A stretch of DNA of 44,148 nt from Chloroflexota bacterium (GCA_034717495.1 JAYELL010000039.1:1-44148); one strand, 5' to 3'. Shown: positions 25,581 through 34,824, numbered from the stretch's first letter. Program-made: numbers and translations. The notes: generated by a model not told the origin, from the sequence alone.

Positions 25581-27569
25581 TTATTCGATTTCGAAGACGG
25601 CGTTGCCCTCGGTTTCGACGAATCGATTGATCATCTCATCGTCGCCGCGACCGAAGTAGATGGTCGGGGTATTGATTACTGATTCTACCTTTTCGCCGCC
25701 GAGTACCTTCAGCATGGTCATGAAGGTGTCATAACCCATCTGGAAAGGTGCCTGGCCGGTGACACCCTGCAGGATGTCGTTGTCAGCCTGAAGCATCTGA
25801 GCCATCTGGTTGTTCATGTCGGTGCCGACCACAAACACTTCACCAGCCAGGCCGGAGGACTGAACCGCCAGCGCGTGGGCTACGGTGCCACCCTCGTTGG
25901 CAGCCCAGAGCAGGTTGATGGTGGGATTGGCTTCGAGCATGGCTTCCGACACAGGCAGCGCGTCGTCTGCCACCCAGCCGGCCTGATCGGCAACGACTTC
26001 CACACCCGGTAATTGAGTTACCTGTGTCAGGAAGCCTTCCTTGCGGGGCGGACAACCTTCGAACTGGTCGCAGTTGAGCAGGCCGATCGTAGCGTTGCCA
26101 TCCAACTGTTCTTCGATAAACTTGACGGCGGCTGCACCGGTTGTGCTGCCCAGGTCTTCGTTCTTGGTTACCAGGTATGCATCGGCGATACCCTCTTCAC
26201 TGACACAGGTGTTGAAGCAGATGATAGTGATGCCGGCTTCCTTGGCCCTCTTCAAGGCCGCAACAGAGCCATCAGCTGAGATGGGGGTGATGAGAATCGC
26301 ATCGACCCCGCGAGTGATGTAGTCGTCGATCATGCTGCTTTCCTTGGCCAGATCGTTCTCGGTGTTGCCGAGGATCAGTTCGGAACCGGCTTCGTCGGCA
26401 GCGGCTGCCATACCGTTCTGAACGGTCTGCATGAAGGTATCGCTCTGGAAGACGACGCCGGCTATGGTCAGGTCTTCGCCACTCATCATGGGCTTTTCTT
26501 CCATGGCGCCAGCATCGGCTCCGGGTACCTCGAATACCGCGTTGCCCTCGGTTTTGACGAATCGATTGATCATCTCATCGTCGCCGCGACCGAAATAGAT
26601 GGTTGGCGTGTTTTGCAGGGCGGAAACAGTCTCACCTGCCAGCGCAGCCAAGGTGGTGTTCAAGGCATCGAAGCCCATCTGGAAGGGTGCCTGGCCGGTG
26701 ACACCCTGAAGGATGTTATTATCGGCCTGAAGCATCTGGGCCATCTGGTTGTTCATGTCGGTGCCGACCACAAACACTTCACCAGCCAGGCCGGAGGACT
26801 GAACCGCCAGCGCGTGGGCCACGGTGCCACCCTCGTTGGCAGCCCAGAGCAGGTTGATGGTGGGATTGGCTTCGAGCATGGCTTCCGACACAGGCAGCGC
26901 GTCGTCTGCTACCCAGCCGGCCTGATCGGCAACGACTTCCACACCCGGTAATTGAGTTACCTGTGCCAGGAAGCCTTCCTTGCGGGGCGGACAACCTTCG
27001 AACTGGTCGCAGTTGAGCAGGCCGATCGTAGCGTTGCCATCCAACTGTTCTTCGATAAACTTGACGGCGGCTGCACCGGTTGTGCTGCCCAGGTCTTCGT
27101 TCTTGGTTACCAGGTATGCATCGGCGATACCCTCTTCACTGACACAGGTGTTGAAGCAGATGATAGTGATGCCGGCTTCCTTGGCCCTCGTCAAGGCCGC
27201 AACAGAGCCATCAGCTGAGATGGGGGTGATGAGAATCGCATCGACCCCGCGAGTGATGTAGTCGTCGATCATGCTGCTTTCCTTGGCCAGATCGTTCTCG
27301 GTGTTGCCAAGGATCAACTCGACGCCCGCTTCGTCAGCGGCTGCCTGAATACCATTCTGAACGGTCTGCATGAAGGTATCGCTCTGGAAGACAACGCCGG
27401 CTATCACCAGTTTGTCATCCTGATCGGTCGCAGGTGCCGCATCTTCAGTGCCAGGTTGTTCGTCGGAAGTGGCCGGTACTGCTGGTGCTGCAGTCGGCGC
27501 ACAGCCTGCTACGAGCAGGCCAATCATGAGCGCCAGCGCGAGGACTGGCAAAAAGCGTTTGAGATTCAT
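25581..27569 (-). CDS. Substrate-binding lipoprotein with two tandem sugar-binding units
   Basis: 662 residues, about twice the normal length for RbsB-type proteins. The signal peptide MNLKRFLPVLALALMIGLLVAGC ends in a lipobox (LVAGC), so it is membrane-anchored outside the cell. A Pro/Ala/Asp-rich linker leads to two complete Peripla_BP_4 units: about residues 52-350 and 365-662. Each has GVVFQSDTFMQTVQNG, RGVDAILITPISADG, IICFNTCVSEEG and GRGDDEMINRF. The halves are offset by 939 bases and near-identical over the middle, more divergent at the edges. ATG has GAGAGGAGAACCTG upstream. Each unit holds a pair of Cys (FNTCVSEEG, NCDQFEGC). It presumably delivers a sugar to the following RbsA/RbsC pair; two binding units on one chain may raise local capture. 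The substrate is unknown. Confidence 0.93.
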   Translation of the reverse strand: MNLKRFLPVLALALMIGLLVAGCAPTAAPAVPATSDEQPGTEDAAPATDQDDKLVIAGVVFQSDTFMQTVQNGIQAAADEAGVELILGNTENDLAKESSMIDDYITRGVDAILITPISADGSVAALTRAKEAGITIICFNTCVSEEGIADAYLVTKNEDLGSTTGAAAVKFIEEQLDGNATIGLLNCDQFEGCPPRKEGFLAQVTQLPGVEVVADQAGWVADDALPVSEAMLEANPTINLLWAANEGGTVAHALAVQSSGLAGEVFVVGTDMNNQMAQMLQADNNILQGVTGQAPFQMGFDALNTTLAALAGETVSALQNTPTIYFGRGDDEMINRFVKTEGNAVFEVPGADAGAMEEKPMMSGEDLTIAGVVFQSDTFMQTVQNGMAAAADEAGSELILGNTENDLAKESSMIDDYITRGVDAILITPISADGSVAALKRAKEAGITIICFNTCVSEEGIADAYLVTKNEDLGSTTGAAAVKFIEEQLDGNATIGLLNCDQFEGCPPRKEGFLTQVTQLPGVEVVADQAGWVADDALPVSEAMLEANPTINLLWAANEGGTVAHALAVQSSGLAGEVFVVGTDMNNQMAQMLQADNDILQGVTGQAPFQMGYDTFMTMLKVLGGEKVESVINTPTIYFGRGDDEMINRFVETEGNAVFEIE
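25800..26370. repeat. Direct repeat, copy 1 (binding-protein second half)
   Basis: About 570 bases match 26739-27309 with roughly four to six visible differences (for example ggctacggtg against ggccacggtg, and ctcttcaagg against ctcgtcaagg). Outside this block similarity falls sharply, though the proteins still align. Confidence 0.85.
26739..27309. repeat. Direct repeat, copy 2 (binding-protein first half)
   Basis: The partner of 25800-26370 at a 939-base offset, in frame, so the duplication keeps the reading frame. Long identical runs make it a hotspot for unequal recombination and for assembly collapse. Confidence 0.85.
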
Positions 27570-27597
27570 CAGGTTCTCCTCTCATTGTGAGTAGTGA

Positions 27598-27613
27598 TTC
27601 GAATTCAATCGAA
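27598..27613 (-). promoter_or_regulatory. Palindrome upstream of binding-protein gene
   Basis: TTCGAATTCAATCGAA has TTCGA/TCGAA arms separated by six bases, 29 bases before the binding-protein start. The half-site TCGAA is shared with the palindrome at 35900-35913 near the DeoR-like gene, though the spacing differs. It may be a second operator for the same regulator. Confidence 0.3.
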
Positions 27614-27684
27614 GGTCTGAATGGTCGGCACGATCGGGCAGTTCAATGTCTTCGGGAATAACGGCACCTCCTTTCAATGTAACA

Positions 27685-29247
27685 TCAACTCCTCAATGAC
27701 TTTTCACTTAACGGCGTAAGGTTCTGATAGAGACCATGCAATTGACCAAACGCCTGCTGGTAAGCGGCTACATAGTCCTGATAATGGCGATGGTAGGCGG
27801 GTCGGGGCTCCGTACGGCTGGTGGTCCGGGCAAAACGACGGGCAGCAGCGGCCATGTCGGGATAAATCCCTACCGCGTGGCCGCCCATGATGGCGCAGCC
27901 CAGGGCAGCAATGTCTTCCCGCTGCAGACGAACGTAGGGCACGCCCAGCACGTCAGCCTTGATCTGGTTCCAGAGATCACTGTTGGCCCCGCCGCCGATA
28001 ACCCGCACCTCGCTGAATTGAGCATCGGGGATGTATTCGCGAACGACGTCCAACGCCTGAGCATAGTCGAAAGCGATCGATTCAAGAACAGCCCGATAGA
28101 AGTGGGGTTTACGGTGCGTCCAGGTGAAGCCCAGCCAGGCACCGCGCACGTTCGGATCACTGGGGCAGGCACGACCCACCAGATGAGGAATGAACAGTAG
28201 ACCTTCGGCTCCCGGCGGGATTTCGGCTGCTTGGGCGTCGAGCAATTGATAGGCAGTCGTGCCTTCTGCCCTGGCCCTTTCGGTTTCTTCGGTGGCAAAC
28301 TGGTCCCGGTACCACCGGTGAGTCAGCCCACCACCGCTGATGTACATCATCGGGTACCAGTGGTCTTCGCCCAATGGCCCGGCCAGTGGTTGCAGCATGT
28401 TGTGGTGGGTGTCGGAAAAAAACATATTCAGCGAGGTTGCAAATACCGGAAATGTGCCGGCCACATCCACCAGCTGCCCCGCTTTCACCAGGCCTGCTCC
28501 CAGGCAGCCTGCCACCTGATCGCCAGCGCCGGCGACCAGGGGTACCCCTTCCGCCAGCCCACAGGCTGCGGCGACCTGTGCCGAGAGCTGCCCTATCACC
28601 GTAGTGGAAGGCACGACCTGGGGTAGTTTCTTCAATGGGATGCCACAGGCCCCGGCCAGTTCTTCGGACCAGGCGCGGCGGGCCGTATTACTGACGCCGA
28701 CCCACGTAAGATAGGATGGATCGATAAATGCGTCATCGGTGGACAGGTTAGCCATGCGCCCCGCCACATAGTTGGCCAGTATCAAAACCTTGTGGATACG
28801 CCGGTAGAGATCGGGATAATTGTCTTGCCACCACAGCATGCGCGGTGCCAAAAAGGGCAGCGAACCGTTGAGCGCCACCAACTTGTCACCAACTCGGTTA
28901 TGCATCTCTGCGACATAGGGTTGATAGCGATTATCCAGCGCCGATGGATACCAAGGCGTCAATGCATTCCATTCGCGATCGATGCCGATGGCGCCGGCCA
29001 TTTGGCCGGCGAAGGTGATGGCAGCGACCGACGCGGGAGAAATCCCGGTTTTTTCGACAACCTCTTCAAGGGTATCCAAAGTGGAATCAAAGAAGTCTTC
29101 ACCCCGTTGCTCGGCTCGACCCGGTGCAGGCTGGAACAACGGTGCATCGCGCGTGGCATCGGCCAGTGCCCGGCCATCGATGTCGAACAAGGAAGTCTTC
29201 ACTACACTGGTTCCCAGGTCAACGCCAATCAGATAATTTTTTGACAT
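27685..29247 (-). CDS. FGGY-family carbohydrate kinase (xylulokinase-like)
   Basis: 520 residues from ATG 29247; the longer frame to 29274 would overlap the dehydrogenase. Both FGGY halves are present: N-terminal phosphate loop GVDLGTSVVKTSLFDIDG, catalytic region ALDNRYQPY, then AGAGDQVAGCLGAG, DVAGTFPVF and C-terminal RVIGGGANSDLWNQIKADVLG. Such kinases phosphorylate xylulose, ribulose, fuculose or related ketoses; the specific sugar cannot be read by eye. Here the kinase would act on the product of the isomerase-like gene of the same operon. A 115-base gap follows before the binding protein. Confidence 0.92.
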   Translation of the reverse strand: MSKNYLIGVDLGTSVVKTSLFDIDGRALADATRDAPLFQPAPGRAEQRGEDFFDSTLDTLEEVVEKTGISPASVAAITFAGQMAGAIGIDREWNALTPWYPSALDNRYQPYVAEMHNRVGDKLVALNGSLPFLAPRMLWWQDNYPDLYRRIHKVLILANYVAGRMANLSTDDAFIDPSYLTWVGVSNTARRAWSEELAGACGIPLKKLPQVVPSTTVIGQLSAQVAAACGLAEGVPLVAGAGDQVAGCLGAGLVKAGQLVDVAGTFPVFATSLNMFFSDTHHNMLQPLAGPLGEDHWYPMMYISGGGLTHRWYRDQFATEETERARAEGTTAYQLLDAQAAEIPPGAEGLLFIPHLVGRACPSDPNVRGAWLGFTWTHRKPHFYRAVLESIAFDYAQALDVVREYIPDAQFSEVRVIGGGANSDLWNQIKADVLGVPYVRLQREDIAALGCAIMGGHAVGIYPDMAAAARRFARTTSRTEPRPAYHRHYQDYVAAYQQAFGQLHGLYQNLTPLSEKSLRS

Positions 29248-29258
29248 ATTAGGGCTTC

Positions 29259-30986
29259 TTACAGAGTCCAGCACTTTTCGATCAACACCCGTTCAGCCTG
29301 CGCGGTCCAGGTTGGGCCGGGATCCAACTGGCGGTAAACGTCGGGCAGAACCTGTTCCAGTTCAGGCAGGCTCAACAGGGGCAGGTCGATCAACTGGGGG
29401 AAAATGACAACCTTGCCGGGGTAGGCTTTCTCTAACACCGCCTGCAAACCGTGGCGCATCGCCTTCATCCCGCCAATAGCGGCAACAGTCCGGGTCGCCG
29501 ACAGAGAATTGTCCTGAATCTTTTCCAGCACCTGCAACTGGTCCGCTACGGTCGAACCGCTGGTACCGGTGAACTGCGCGCCGTACAGCGACACCCGGTC
29601 GAGCGGAAGCTTGATTGAGTTGCCTGCCTCCGCCCCGGCAAAAACCACAAGCATGCCATCAGCGGCCAAAAAAGGGAGGGCCTCTGCGACTGCTGCGGGG
29701 TTGGGAACCACCACGACAATGTCGTCGCAGCCGCGCCCGCCCGTGAGCCGGCTGATTTCACCTTGCAGCCGGCCAGGTTCCATCGTGGGGTTGAAGGCTA
29801 CCAGCTCTCGACCACTGGTTGCGGCCAGGGCGGAAAAGTCGTTGATGATACTGTTGAGGCGCTCCTGTCCCCGATTGGTAGCGATGATGGCGCGGGGACC
29901 ATTGGGCAGTTGCAGTGCCCGCTGAATATGCATTCGGCCCATGGTGCCGCCCGCTCCCAGGATCCAGATCACGCCACCGGGGCGCAGTTCAGACCGGTTG
30001 CGCTCAGTGCCGTAGGCATCGGCGATATCCGGCCCGGTGCAACCTAACAGAGCCAGATGCTGGTAGTGAAGCTTGTTCATGTCCACGGCAACAGGTTCGT
30101 CCCAGGAGTGATTCGTCACCAGATTCAACGTGCCGCGGGAGGCCAGTTGGTCAACCGCTTCTGCGACATGGTCTGCTTCCTTCGGGTCAATCAGAATGAT
30201 ATCGTCAAGACCGGTATCGGGCGCAAACTCCTCAGCCACGTCGACTGCCGACGCCCGCGGTCGCTCCGCAACGACGCCATATCGGCTGTGGAGTTCCCTG
30301 GCAAGCGATGGTGGCACGTTGGTCAGCACAATGTGTCTGCTTTTTAGCTCGCAACCGACTCGGTATGTCCGCCTGTCGCCGGGATTGCCCTTGATCCAGA
30401 GCAGGCCATCTTGTTTGGGTGTAGGACGGCGGGCGGTGGCCCTGTAGGCCACATCCACACAGGCCCATGGCTCTAGAAGAGCAATGTCGGCATAACTGAC
30501 ATCAGACAAGACTGGAAAGATGCAGCTCCCAAAATCGCTGGCAAGTACCCCCCGCTCGAGAATTACGTATTGGGCCATCGCGCCGGGGATATTGACGCCG
30601 AAAATGGTGCGCTTGCCGTCGACGTACACGTCTGGTTGAATGCCCAGGCGCTGTCCAGCGTAATACTGGGCCTGCCATCCGTCACCGACAATCACAGCAG
30701 TCAAGGCTGCTTCGTGACCCAGCCGGGCGGGATCGGCGTCGAAGTCCCGCTCAAAAAAAAGTGGGTAGTCGTGGCCCATACGAATCATCTTGGCATCGGA
30801 AGCGCATAAGCCCAGGGCATCCACTCGGACCAGAATCTCATCAGGACCACAGGTTGGCATTGTTTCCCGGACAGGTTGACCGTCTACTCCAACGCTTTCC
30901 AGACTACGGCCAGCAAAGGGCCACGTCAGGTTGTGCGAGGGCAGTGGCCCGGTCGCCTGCCTGTACTGTTGCCAGCGATCACTCAT
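29259..30986 (-). CDS. Long zinc-type alcohol/sugar dehydrogenase (MDR)
   Basis: 575 residues, well above the usual 340-400. The start is ATG 30986 in a TGATG overlap with the preceding stop; GTG 30989 is an alternative. The N-terminal GroES-like part has the catalytic zinc motif LGLCASD and GHEA, but the four-cysteine structural zinc lobe is absent and replaced by GIQPDVYVDGKRTIFG. A central insert (about residues 175-320, LKSRHIVLTNVPPSLARELHSRYGV) resembles a second nucleotide-binding-like segment. The C-terminal Rossmann fold has ILGAGGTMGRMHIQRA and RGCDDIVVVV. It probably oxidises a polyol or sugar alcohol C-OH with NAD(P). Place in the pathway is inferred from the operon. Confidence 0.85.
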   Translation of the reverse strand: MSDRWQQYRQATGPLPSHNLTWPFAGRSLESVGVDGQPVRETMPTCGPDEILVRVDALGLCASDAKMIRMGHDYPLFFERDFDADPARLGHEAALTAVIVGDGWQAQYYAGQRLGIQPDVYVDGKRTIFGVNIPGAMAQYVILERGVLASDFGSCIFPVLSDVSYADIALLEPWACVDVAYRATARRPTPKQDGLLWIKGNPGDRRTYRVGCELKSRHIVLTNVPPSLARELHSRYGVVAERPRASAVDVAEEFAPDTGLDDIILIDPKEADHVAEAVDQLASRGTLNLVTNHSWDEPVAVDMNKLHYQHLALLGCTGPDIADAYGTERNRSELRPGGVIWILGAGGTMGRMHIQRALQLPNGPRAIIATNRGQERLNSIINDFSALAATSGRELVAFNPTMEPGRLQGEISRLTGGRGCDDIVVVVPNPAAVAEALPFLAADGMLVVFAGAEAGNSIKLPLDRVSLYGAQFTGTSGSTVADQLQVLEKIQDNSLSATRTVAAIGGMKAMRHGLQAVLEKAYPGKVVIFPQLIDLPLLSLPELEQVLPDVYRQLDPGPTWTAQAERVLIEKCWTL

Positions 30987-32065
30987 CACCTGTCATTCCT
31001 GCCCGTTATTTCGCCTGCAGGCGACACGTTTGATACCCGATCGAAGCCTTGATAGGCAACGGCCCTTATTGCGGCGTGGCGCGATTCACCCGGATCGATT
31101 TTCGCAGCGGACCTGTTTTCAATGGCAGTGATTAATCCCGCCGATGGGTAGCTGGACCAGGGCTCCAGGGCCATGGTGTAAACCTGACCATACCAGGGGT
31201 AGCCATTGCTCTGGTTGAACTGACGCCATATCCACAGGTAAGGAAATGTTTCCAGCGACCAGGTGAGGGCAAGGCCGACCTGGGTTGCCTGATTGGTGAC
31301 GGCATACCAGCCTTCGGGCAGGTTGACGACGTAGCCCAGATCCTCATGGCCGGTACCGGGCGCGTCCGGGCGGCTGAAATCCACCCGGACACCGCCATCT
31401 TCAGAGACGTGGGGCCACCGGTATTGCCCGCCGCCGGTCAGTCGAGTGCCGGCGGCACCGGCGAAGGTCTCGATGAGAAGGTCGCCTGCGGGGAGATCAA
31501 CCCGGCAATCGGGCCCCAGAAAGGGTGCACCGAAGGCGGGATGGTGGCCCCACATGAAGTCCATCGCTTCGGCGCCTTCGTTGGTTAAAGCTTCTTCAAT
31601 CAACAACAGTGGCTCGCCCCGGCGCAGGGTCATGGTGCGCTGCAGGTGGAATGGGGTTCGAAAGGGGCGCACCGACAGCGTCACTTGCACCTCAGCGGGG
31701 GTGTCGGCCCCGATAAAATAATCCCACGGAATGGTAGTCACCTCACCGTGCAGCCCAAACTCGACCCCCTTGTAGGTGCAGGCGGGGCCGCCGTTGGGCA
31801 GGATCTCCTGCCAGCCACCCTGGTAGTAATCGAGAAAAGCGCCCCAGCCAGAACCGACGCTCTGGACTGCGGGGGGGCGCAGCCCGCGCGGGGTATGCAA
31901 CATGAACTCAGTATCGCTGGGTTTGTGAAGGAACTGGAAGATGTCGGCGCCCTTGTCCACCAGCACGCCGACGCGCAGAAATTCATTTTCCAGGAAGACC
32001 AGGCGCAGGCCCTGGTAGGTGTATTCAGCCAGCCGGCATTGATGATTTCGATAGGATGGCAGCAT
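30986..32065 (-). CDS. Aldose-epimerase-like (mutarotase-type) protein
   Basis: 359 residues from ATG 32065, preceded by GAGAGACCA; the frame to 32125 is rejected as it lacks a ribosome-binding site. The fold appears to be the galactose-mutarotase beta-sandwich: LENEFLRVGVLVDKGADIFQF, GFGL-type strands (YKGVEFGLHGEV), MTLRRGEPLLLIEEALTNEG and the conserved MWGHHPAFGAPFL, with a histidine pair typical of the active site. It resembles the DUF4432 group. Mutarotases convert alpha and beta anomers of a sugar. In the operon it would supply the anomer used by the isomerase or dehydrogenase. Confidence 0.75.
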   Translation of the reverse strand: MLPSYRNHQCRLAEYTYQGLRLVFLENEFLRVGVLVDKGADIFQFLHKPSDTEFMLHTPRGLRPPAVQSVGSGWGAFLDYYQGGWQEILPNGGPACTYKGVEFGLHGEVTTIPWDYFIGADTPAEVQVTLSVRPFRTPFHLQRTMTLRRGEPLLLIEEALTNEGAEAMDFMWGHHPAFGAPFLGPDCRVDLPAGDLLIETFAGAAGTRLTGGGQYRWPHVSEDGGVRVDFSRPDAPGTGHEDLGYVVNLPEGWYAVTNQATQVGLALTWSLETFPYLWIWRQFNQSNGYPWYGQVYTMALEPWSSYPSAGLITAIENRSAAKIDPGESRHAAIRAVAYQGFDRVSNVSPAGEITGRNDR

Positions 32066-32141
32066 TGGTCTCTCTCGTTCGAAATCGGTTGAGTGGCAGG
32101 TGGGACAGGTCCTGCCCGTAGCCATGGGGTTACCCCTACCT

Positions 32142-33665
32142 CTAGTTCATCGAAGCCAGTGTATCCAGGTGTTCCTGCATCGACTGGTTAGAATCGAGCC
32201 GCACGATCGGAATTCCCATCTGGCGGCATGCGTAGGTGACTTCCCGGGATACATCGCCATTGGTGGCGACAGGGTGGTTGGAGGCGGCTATACGGAAAAG
32301 CAGGTCGGGATCAGTGCCGAGACTGATCATCACGTTGGGCCACATCTGGCCAAAGAAGCCCATTACCTTGTCTTCGACCGCTCCTTCCACGGCTACCGAC
32401 TCGCCCACTCCCAGGTGCATTACATACTGTCCTTTAACACGTCCCAGCCGGGCGGTGGTGACGGGACCCGCCTGGCCCATGAATCCAACCGCCGCGCCGG
32501 TGAAGCCATCGACGTTGGCCTGGATAGTGACGTTGGGTAGTGACTTCCTGGGATCGTTGCTTCTGCCAGCCCACCACACCGAGGCTGCGCCGCAGTTGGA
32601 GACGGCAAAGAAATCCTCGCCCATATACTTCAGGTCGCCAAAGATGGGACCGATCTCGGGCTTGATCTGCTGCAAAAGCACCGCGGTCATCAGTCCCTTG
32701 ATGTCACCCTCGCAGACGGTGGAAATGATGGGTTTGGGACCGAGATCATCTGCGCCGAAGGGCAGAAAAGCCGGAAGGGTGCAACCAACAATACCGTATT
32801 CGACCGAAAGAGTGGGCTGGCAGCGGACCGATACGCCGATGATGTTTTCGCTTTCCAGCTCCTTGAGGCGGTCACGGGCAGCCAGATAGAAAGCAACCTG
32901 CACCTGGAAATTGCGCGGACTTGCGCTGAGGTCATCGTAGATAATGGTAGTGCCGTTGTCGTAGAGCCAATCGAGGAAATGTTGTACCCGCTCCGGCTCG
33001 GAGTCGAGGATGTTTTCAGCCCGGCGGATTAGGGCATATTCGCCCTCGTTGAGAATGTCGCGGATCATCAATCGTTTTAGAGCGGGGATATCGTCCTGCA
33101 GATGCTCCATGTGAAGGGAGTAGGTGCCGCCCCATAGCATCACCGCGCTCCTGCGCATCCGGGCCACCGCGGACACGCCGCGAATCCAGGCCAACATGCG
33201 TTCAGGTTGTCCTCGGAGCCGCTCGTGTTGCACGGCATGCTGGTTGACGCCCGACTCCAGCAGGCTGGCTCCCACCGCGCTGATGCTGACAGTGCCGGGC
33301 AGGGCGGGATCATCCACGGTGTAGAGCATGGTGGGCAGGTTGGCCTCACGCACAAGGTCGATTACCACCATCGGAGGTGTCCAGAAGTGGGAACAGAGGA
33401 TCATGCATTCGGCCCCCTTGGCCTGCAGATAACGGGCACAATGAGCGGCTTCCTCGTAGCGTCGCACACCGAACCAGTCGTTGGGATCTGGCCGCAGGCT
33501 TGCCATGGGATCCACCACCTGGCAATCGTGGTCGTTGAGGAATGTGATCAACTCCTGGTGCTGCTCGCGCAGGTAGGTCTCGCGTGGCAGATCGAAGAAG
33601 GAGTCTCGACCATCGGTGAAGGAGATTAGGCCAACTTTCGGTTTTGAACCTCGTTGTTCTGGCAT
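32142..33665 (-). CDS. L-fucose/L-arabinose isomerase-like protein
   Basis: 507 residues from ATG 33665 with AGGGGAACTATCA upstream. Family features: N-terminal GLISFTDGRDSF, the ILCSHFWTPP stretch, CEGDIKGLMTAVLLQQI resembling the metal-ligand helix EADI-GALT of L-fucose isomerases, and a late FMGQAGPVTTARLGRVKG. These enzymes interconvert aldoses and ketoses with a Mn ion bound by Glu, Asp and His. An unusual, divergent member: the N-terminal segment shows no obvious canonical metal Glu. It probably isomerises the imported sugar before the FGGY kinase. Function is by family and context only. Confidence 0.75.
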   Translation of the reverse strand: MPEQRGSKPKVGLISFTDGRDSFFDLPRETYLREQHQELITFLNDHDCQVVDPMASLRPDPNDWFGVRRYEEAAHCARYLQAKGAECMILCSHFWTPPMVVIDLVREANLPTMLYTVDDPALPGTVSISAVGASLLESGVNQHAVQHERLRGQPERMLAWIRGVSAVARMRRSAVMLWGGTYSLHMEHLQDDIPALKRLMIRDILNEGEYALIRRAENILDSEPERVQHFLDWLYDNGTTIIYDDLSASPRNFQVQVAFYLAARDRLKELESENIIGVSVRCQPTLSVEYGIVGCTLPAFLPFGADDLGPKPIISTVCEGDIKGLMTAVLLQQIKPEIGPIFGDLKYMGEDFFAVSNCGAASVWWAGRSNDPRKSLPNVTIQANVDGFTGAAVGFMGQAGPVTTARLGRVKGQYVMHLGVGESVAVEGAVEDKVMGFFGQMWPNVMISLGTDPDLLFRIAASNHPVATNGDVSREVTYACRQMGIPIVRLDSNQSMQEHLDTLASMN

Positions 33666-33681
33666 TGATAGTTCCCCTACT

Positions 33682-34809
33682 TTACTTGTACTGACCGTAC
33701 GATTGCGCAGTTTCAAACATGGCAATGATGATTTCCGGCCTGACGTCGATCATGTGGTTGCAGGAGGCCAATACATAGCCACCGCCCGGGCCCAGGGCGT
33801 CGATACGGTCCTTGACCTCGGTGACCACCTGGTCTACCGATGGATCGCCTTCCAGCCCTTCGATGGCACCGTGGAAGGTGAGAGCGTCACCGTACGCGGC
33901 TTTCAATCGGCGGGCGTCCATTCCTTCGGTAGATGTCTGTACTGGATTGAGCACGTTAACACCCACCTCCAGGAAGTCGGGGATCACGTCAAAGACCGCG
34001 CCATCGGTGTGGCGGAAGAGGACCGAATGGGGCGCCTTTTCGTGGATCAGAGCGTAGAGTTCCTGCTCGGCCGGTTTGATGAATTCGCGGTACATTTTCG
34101 GCGAGATGAGCAGGCTTCGGTTGCTTCCCAGGTCATCGCCGATTTCGACCATGTGCACATAAGGACCTACCGCGTCCAGGAACATCCCGTAAACATCCTT
34201 GTATATTTCCAGCAAATGGGCAATGATTGCCCTGGCCACATCGGGATAAAGGGCCAGCACCATCATGAATTCCGACATCTCCATGATCTGGCAGGCGCGA
34301 TCCAGGAAGCCAAAGGTGATGGGGTTGCGGGCTACCAGCGCGTAGTCGGTATCTTTGGTCAGCCGCCGAGCTTCCACAGCCAGCTCCTCTGTGGTAAATA
34401 GCTCTTCAGCGGTAGGCCAGTTGTGGGCCTCCACTTCCCGGACAGTAGTTGCGCCCTGCAGGGGGCTTCGGACGATATTGACGTACAGGCCAGCCTTTCG
34501 ATAGCCTACACCCCATGGATCGATGGTGGTGCCGTCGTCCAGGACCGTGCTTTTGGCGGTGGGGTTCTTTGGCAGGAAGAGGCGGCGGAAGTCGATGTCG
34601 AAGTATTCCAGGATTCGTTCGTCGTAGTAGTTGGCCGTGGTACCTGATCGAACAGGAGGGATTGGTTCCAGATCAAGATGATCTCGCAGCCGGAGATAGG
34701 TCTCATCCAGCAGCATGGTAGCGTTGCCCATCAAATCGAGGGGCACGCGGTCAGGTTCCTGGTGGTTGAAAGCTGCAAGTACGCGCTGGCGGTGGCTGTA
34801 GGCAGGCAT
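33682..34809 (-). CDS. URO-D/MtaA-superfamily protein
   Basis: 375 residues, family length. MPAYSHRQRVLAAFNHQEPDRVPLDL is the standard start of uroporphyrinogen-decarboxylase-fold proteins outside haem synthesis, and the barrel continues with ITFGFLDRACQIMEM, VLFRHTDGAVFDVIPDFLEVGVNVLNPVQ and GDALTFHGAIEGLEG. The HemE active-site motif RQAGR is absent, so this is not the haem enzyme. Related proteins include cobalamin-dependent methyltransferases, with zinc held by His and Cys; HTDG and ASCNH are candidate positions. GAGGAAAAA precedes the ATG, and a stem-loop lies in the leader. First of four related genes in this locus. I cannot assign the substrate; a demethylase or methyl-transfer role on a methylated sugar is one possibility. 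Confidence 0.85.
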   Translation of the reverse strand: MPAYSHRQRVLAAFNHQEPDRVPLDLMGNATMLLDETYLRLRDHLDLEPIPPVRSGTTANYYDERILEYFDIDFRRLFLPKNPTAKSTVLDDGTTIDPWGVGYRKAGLYVNIVRSPLQGATTVREVEAHNWPTAEELFTTEELAVEARRLTKDTDYALVARNPITFGFLDRACQIMEMSEFMMVLALYPDVARAIIAHLLEIYKDVYGMFLDAVGPYVHMVEIGDDLGSNRSLLISPKMYREFIKPAEQELYALIHEKAPHSVLFRHTDGAVFDVIPDFLEVGVNVLNPVQTSTEGMDARRLKAAYGDALTFHGAIEGLEGDPSVDQVVTEVKDRIDALGPGGGYVLASCNHMIDVRPEIIIAMFETAQSYGQYK

Positions 34810-34824
34810 TTTTTCCTCGAATCA

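Noticed and set aside
25800-27309. Possible CRISPR or satellite repeat
   Set aside because: Only two copies, 939 bases apart and in frame within one protein, so it is a domain duplication.
32236-32889. 217-codon plus-strand frame
   Set aside because: Antisense shadow of the isomerase-like gene.
33616-34401. 261-codon plus-strand frame
   Set aside because: Antisense to the URO-D-like gene; rich in His and Gln with no family pattern.
33682-34809. HemE (haem biosynthesis)
   Set aside because: The RQAGR active-site motif is absent and the gene sits in a sugar operon.
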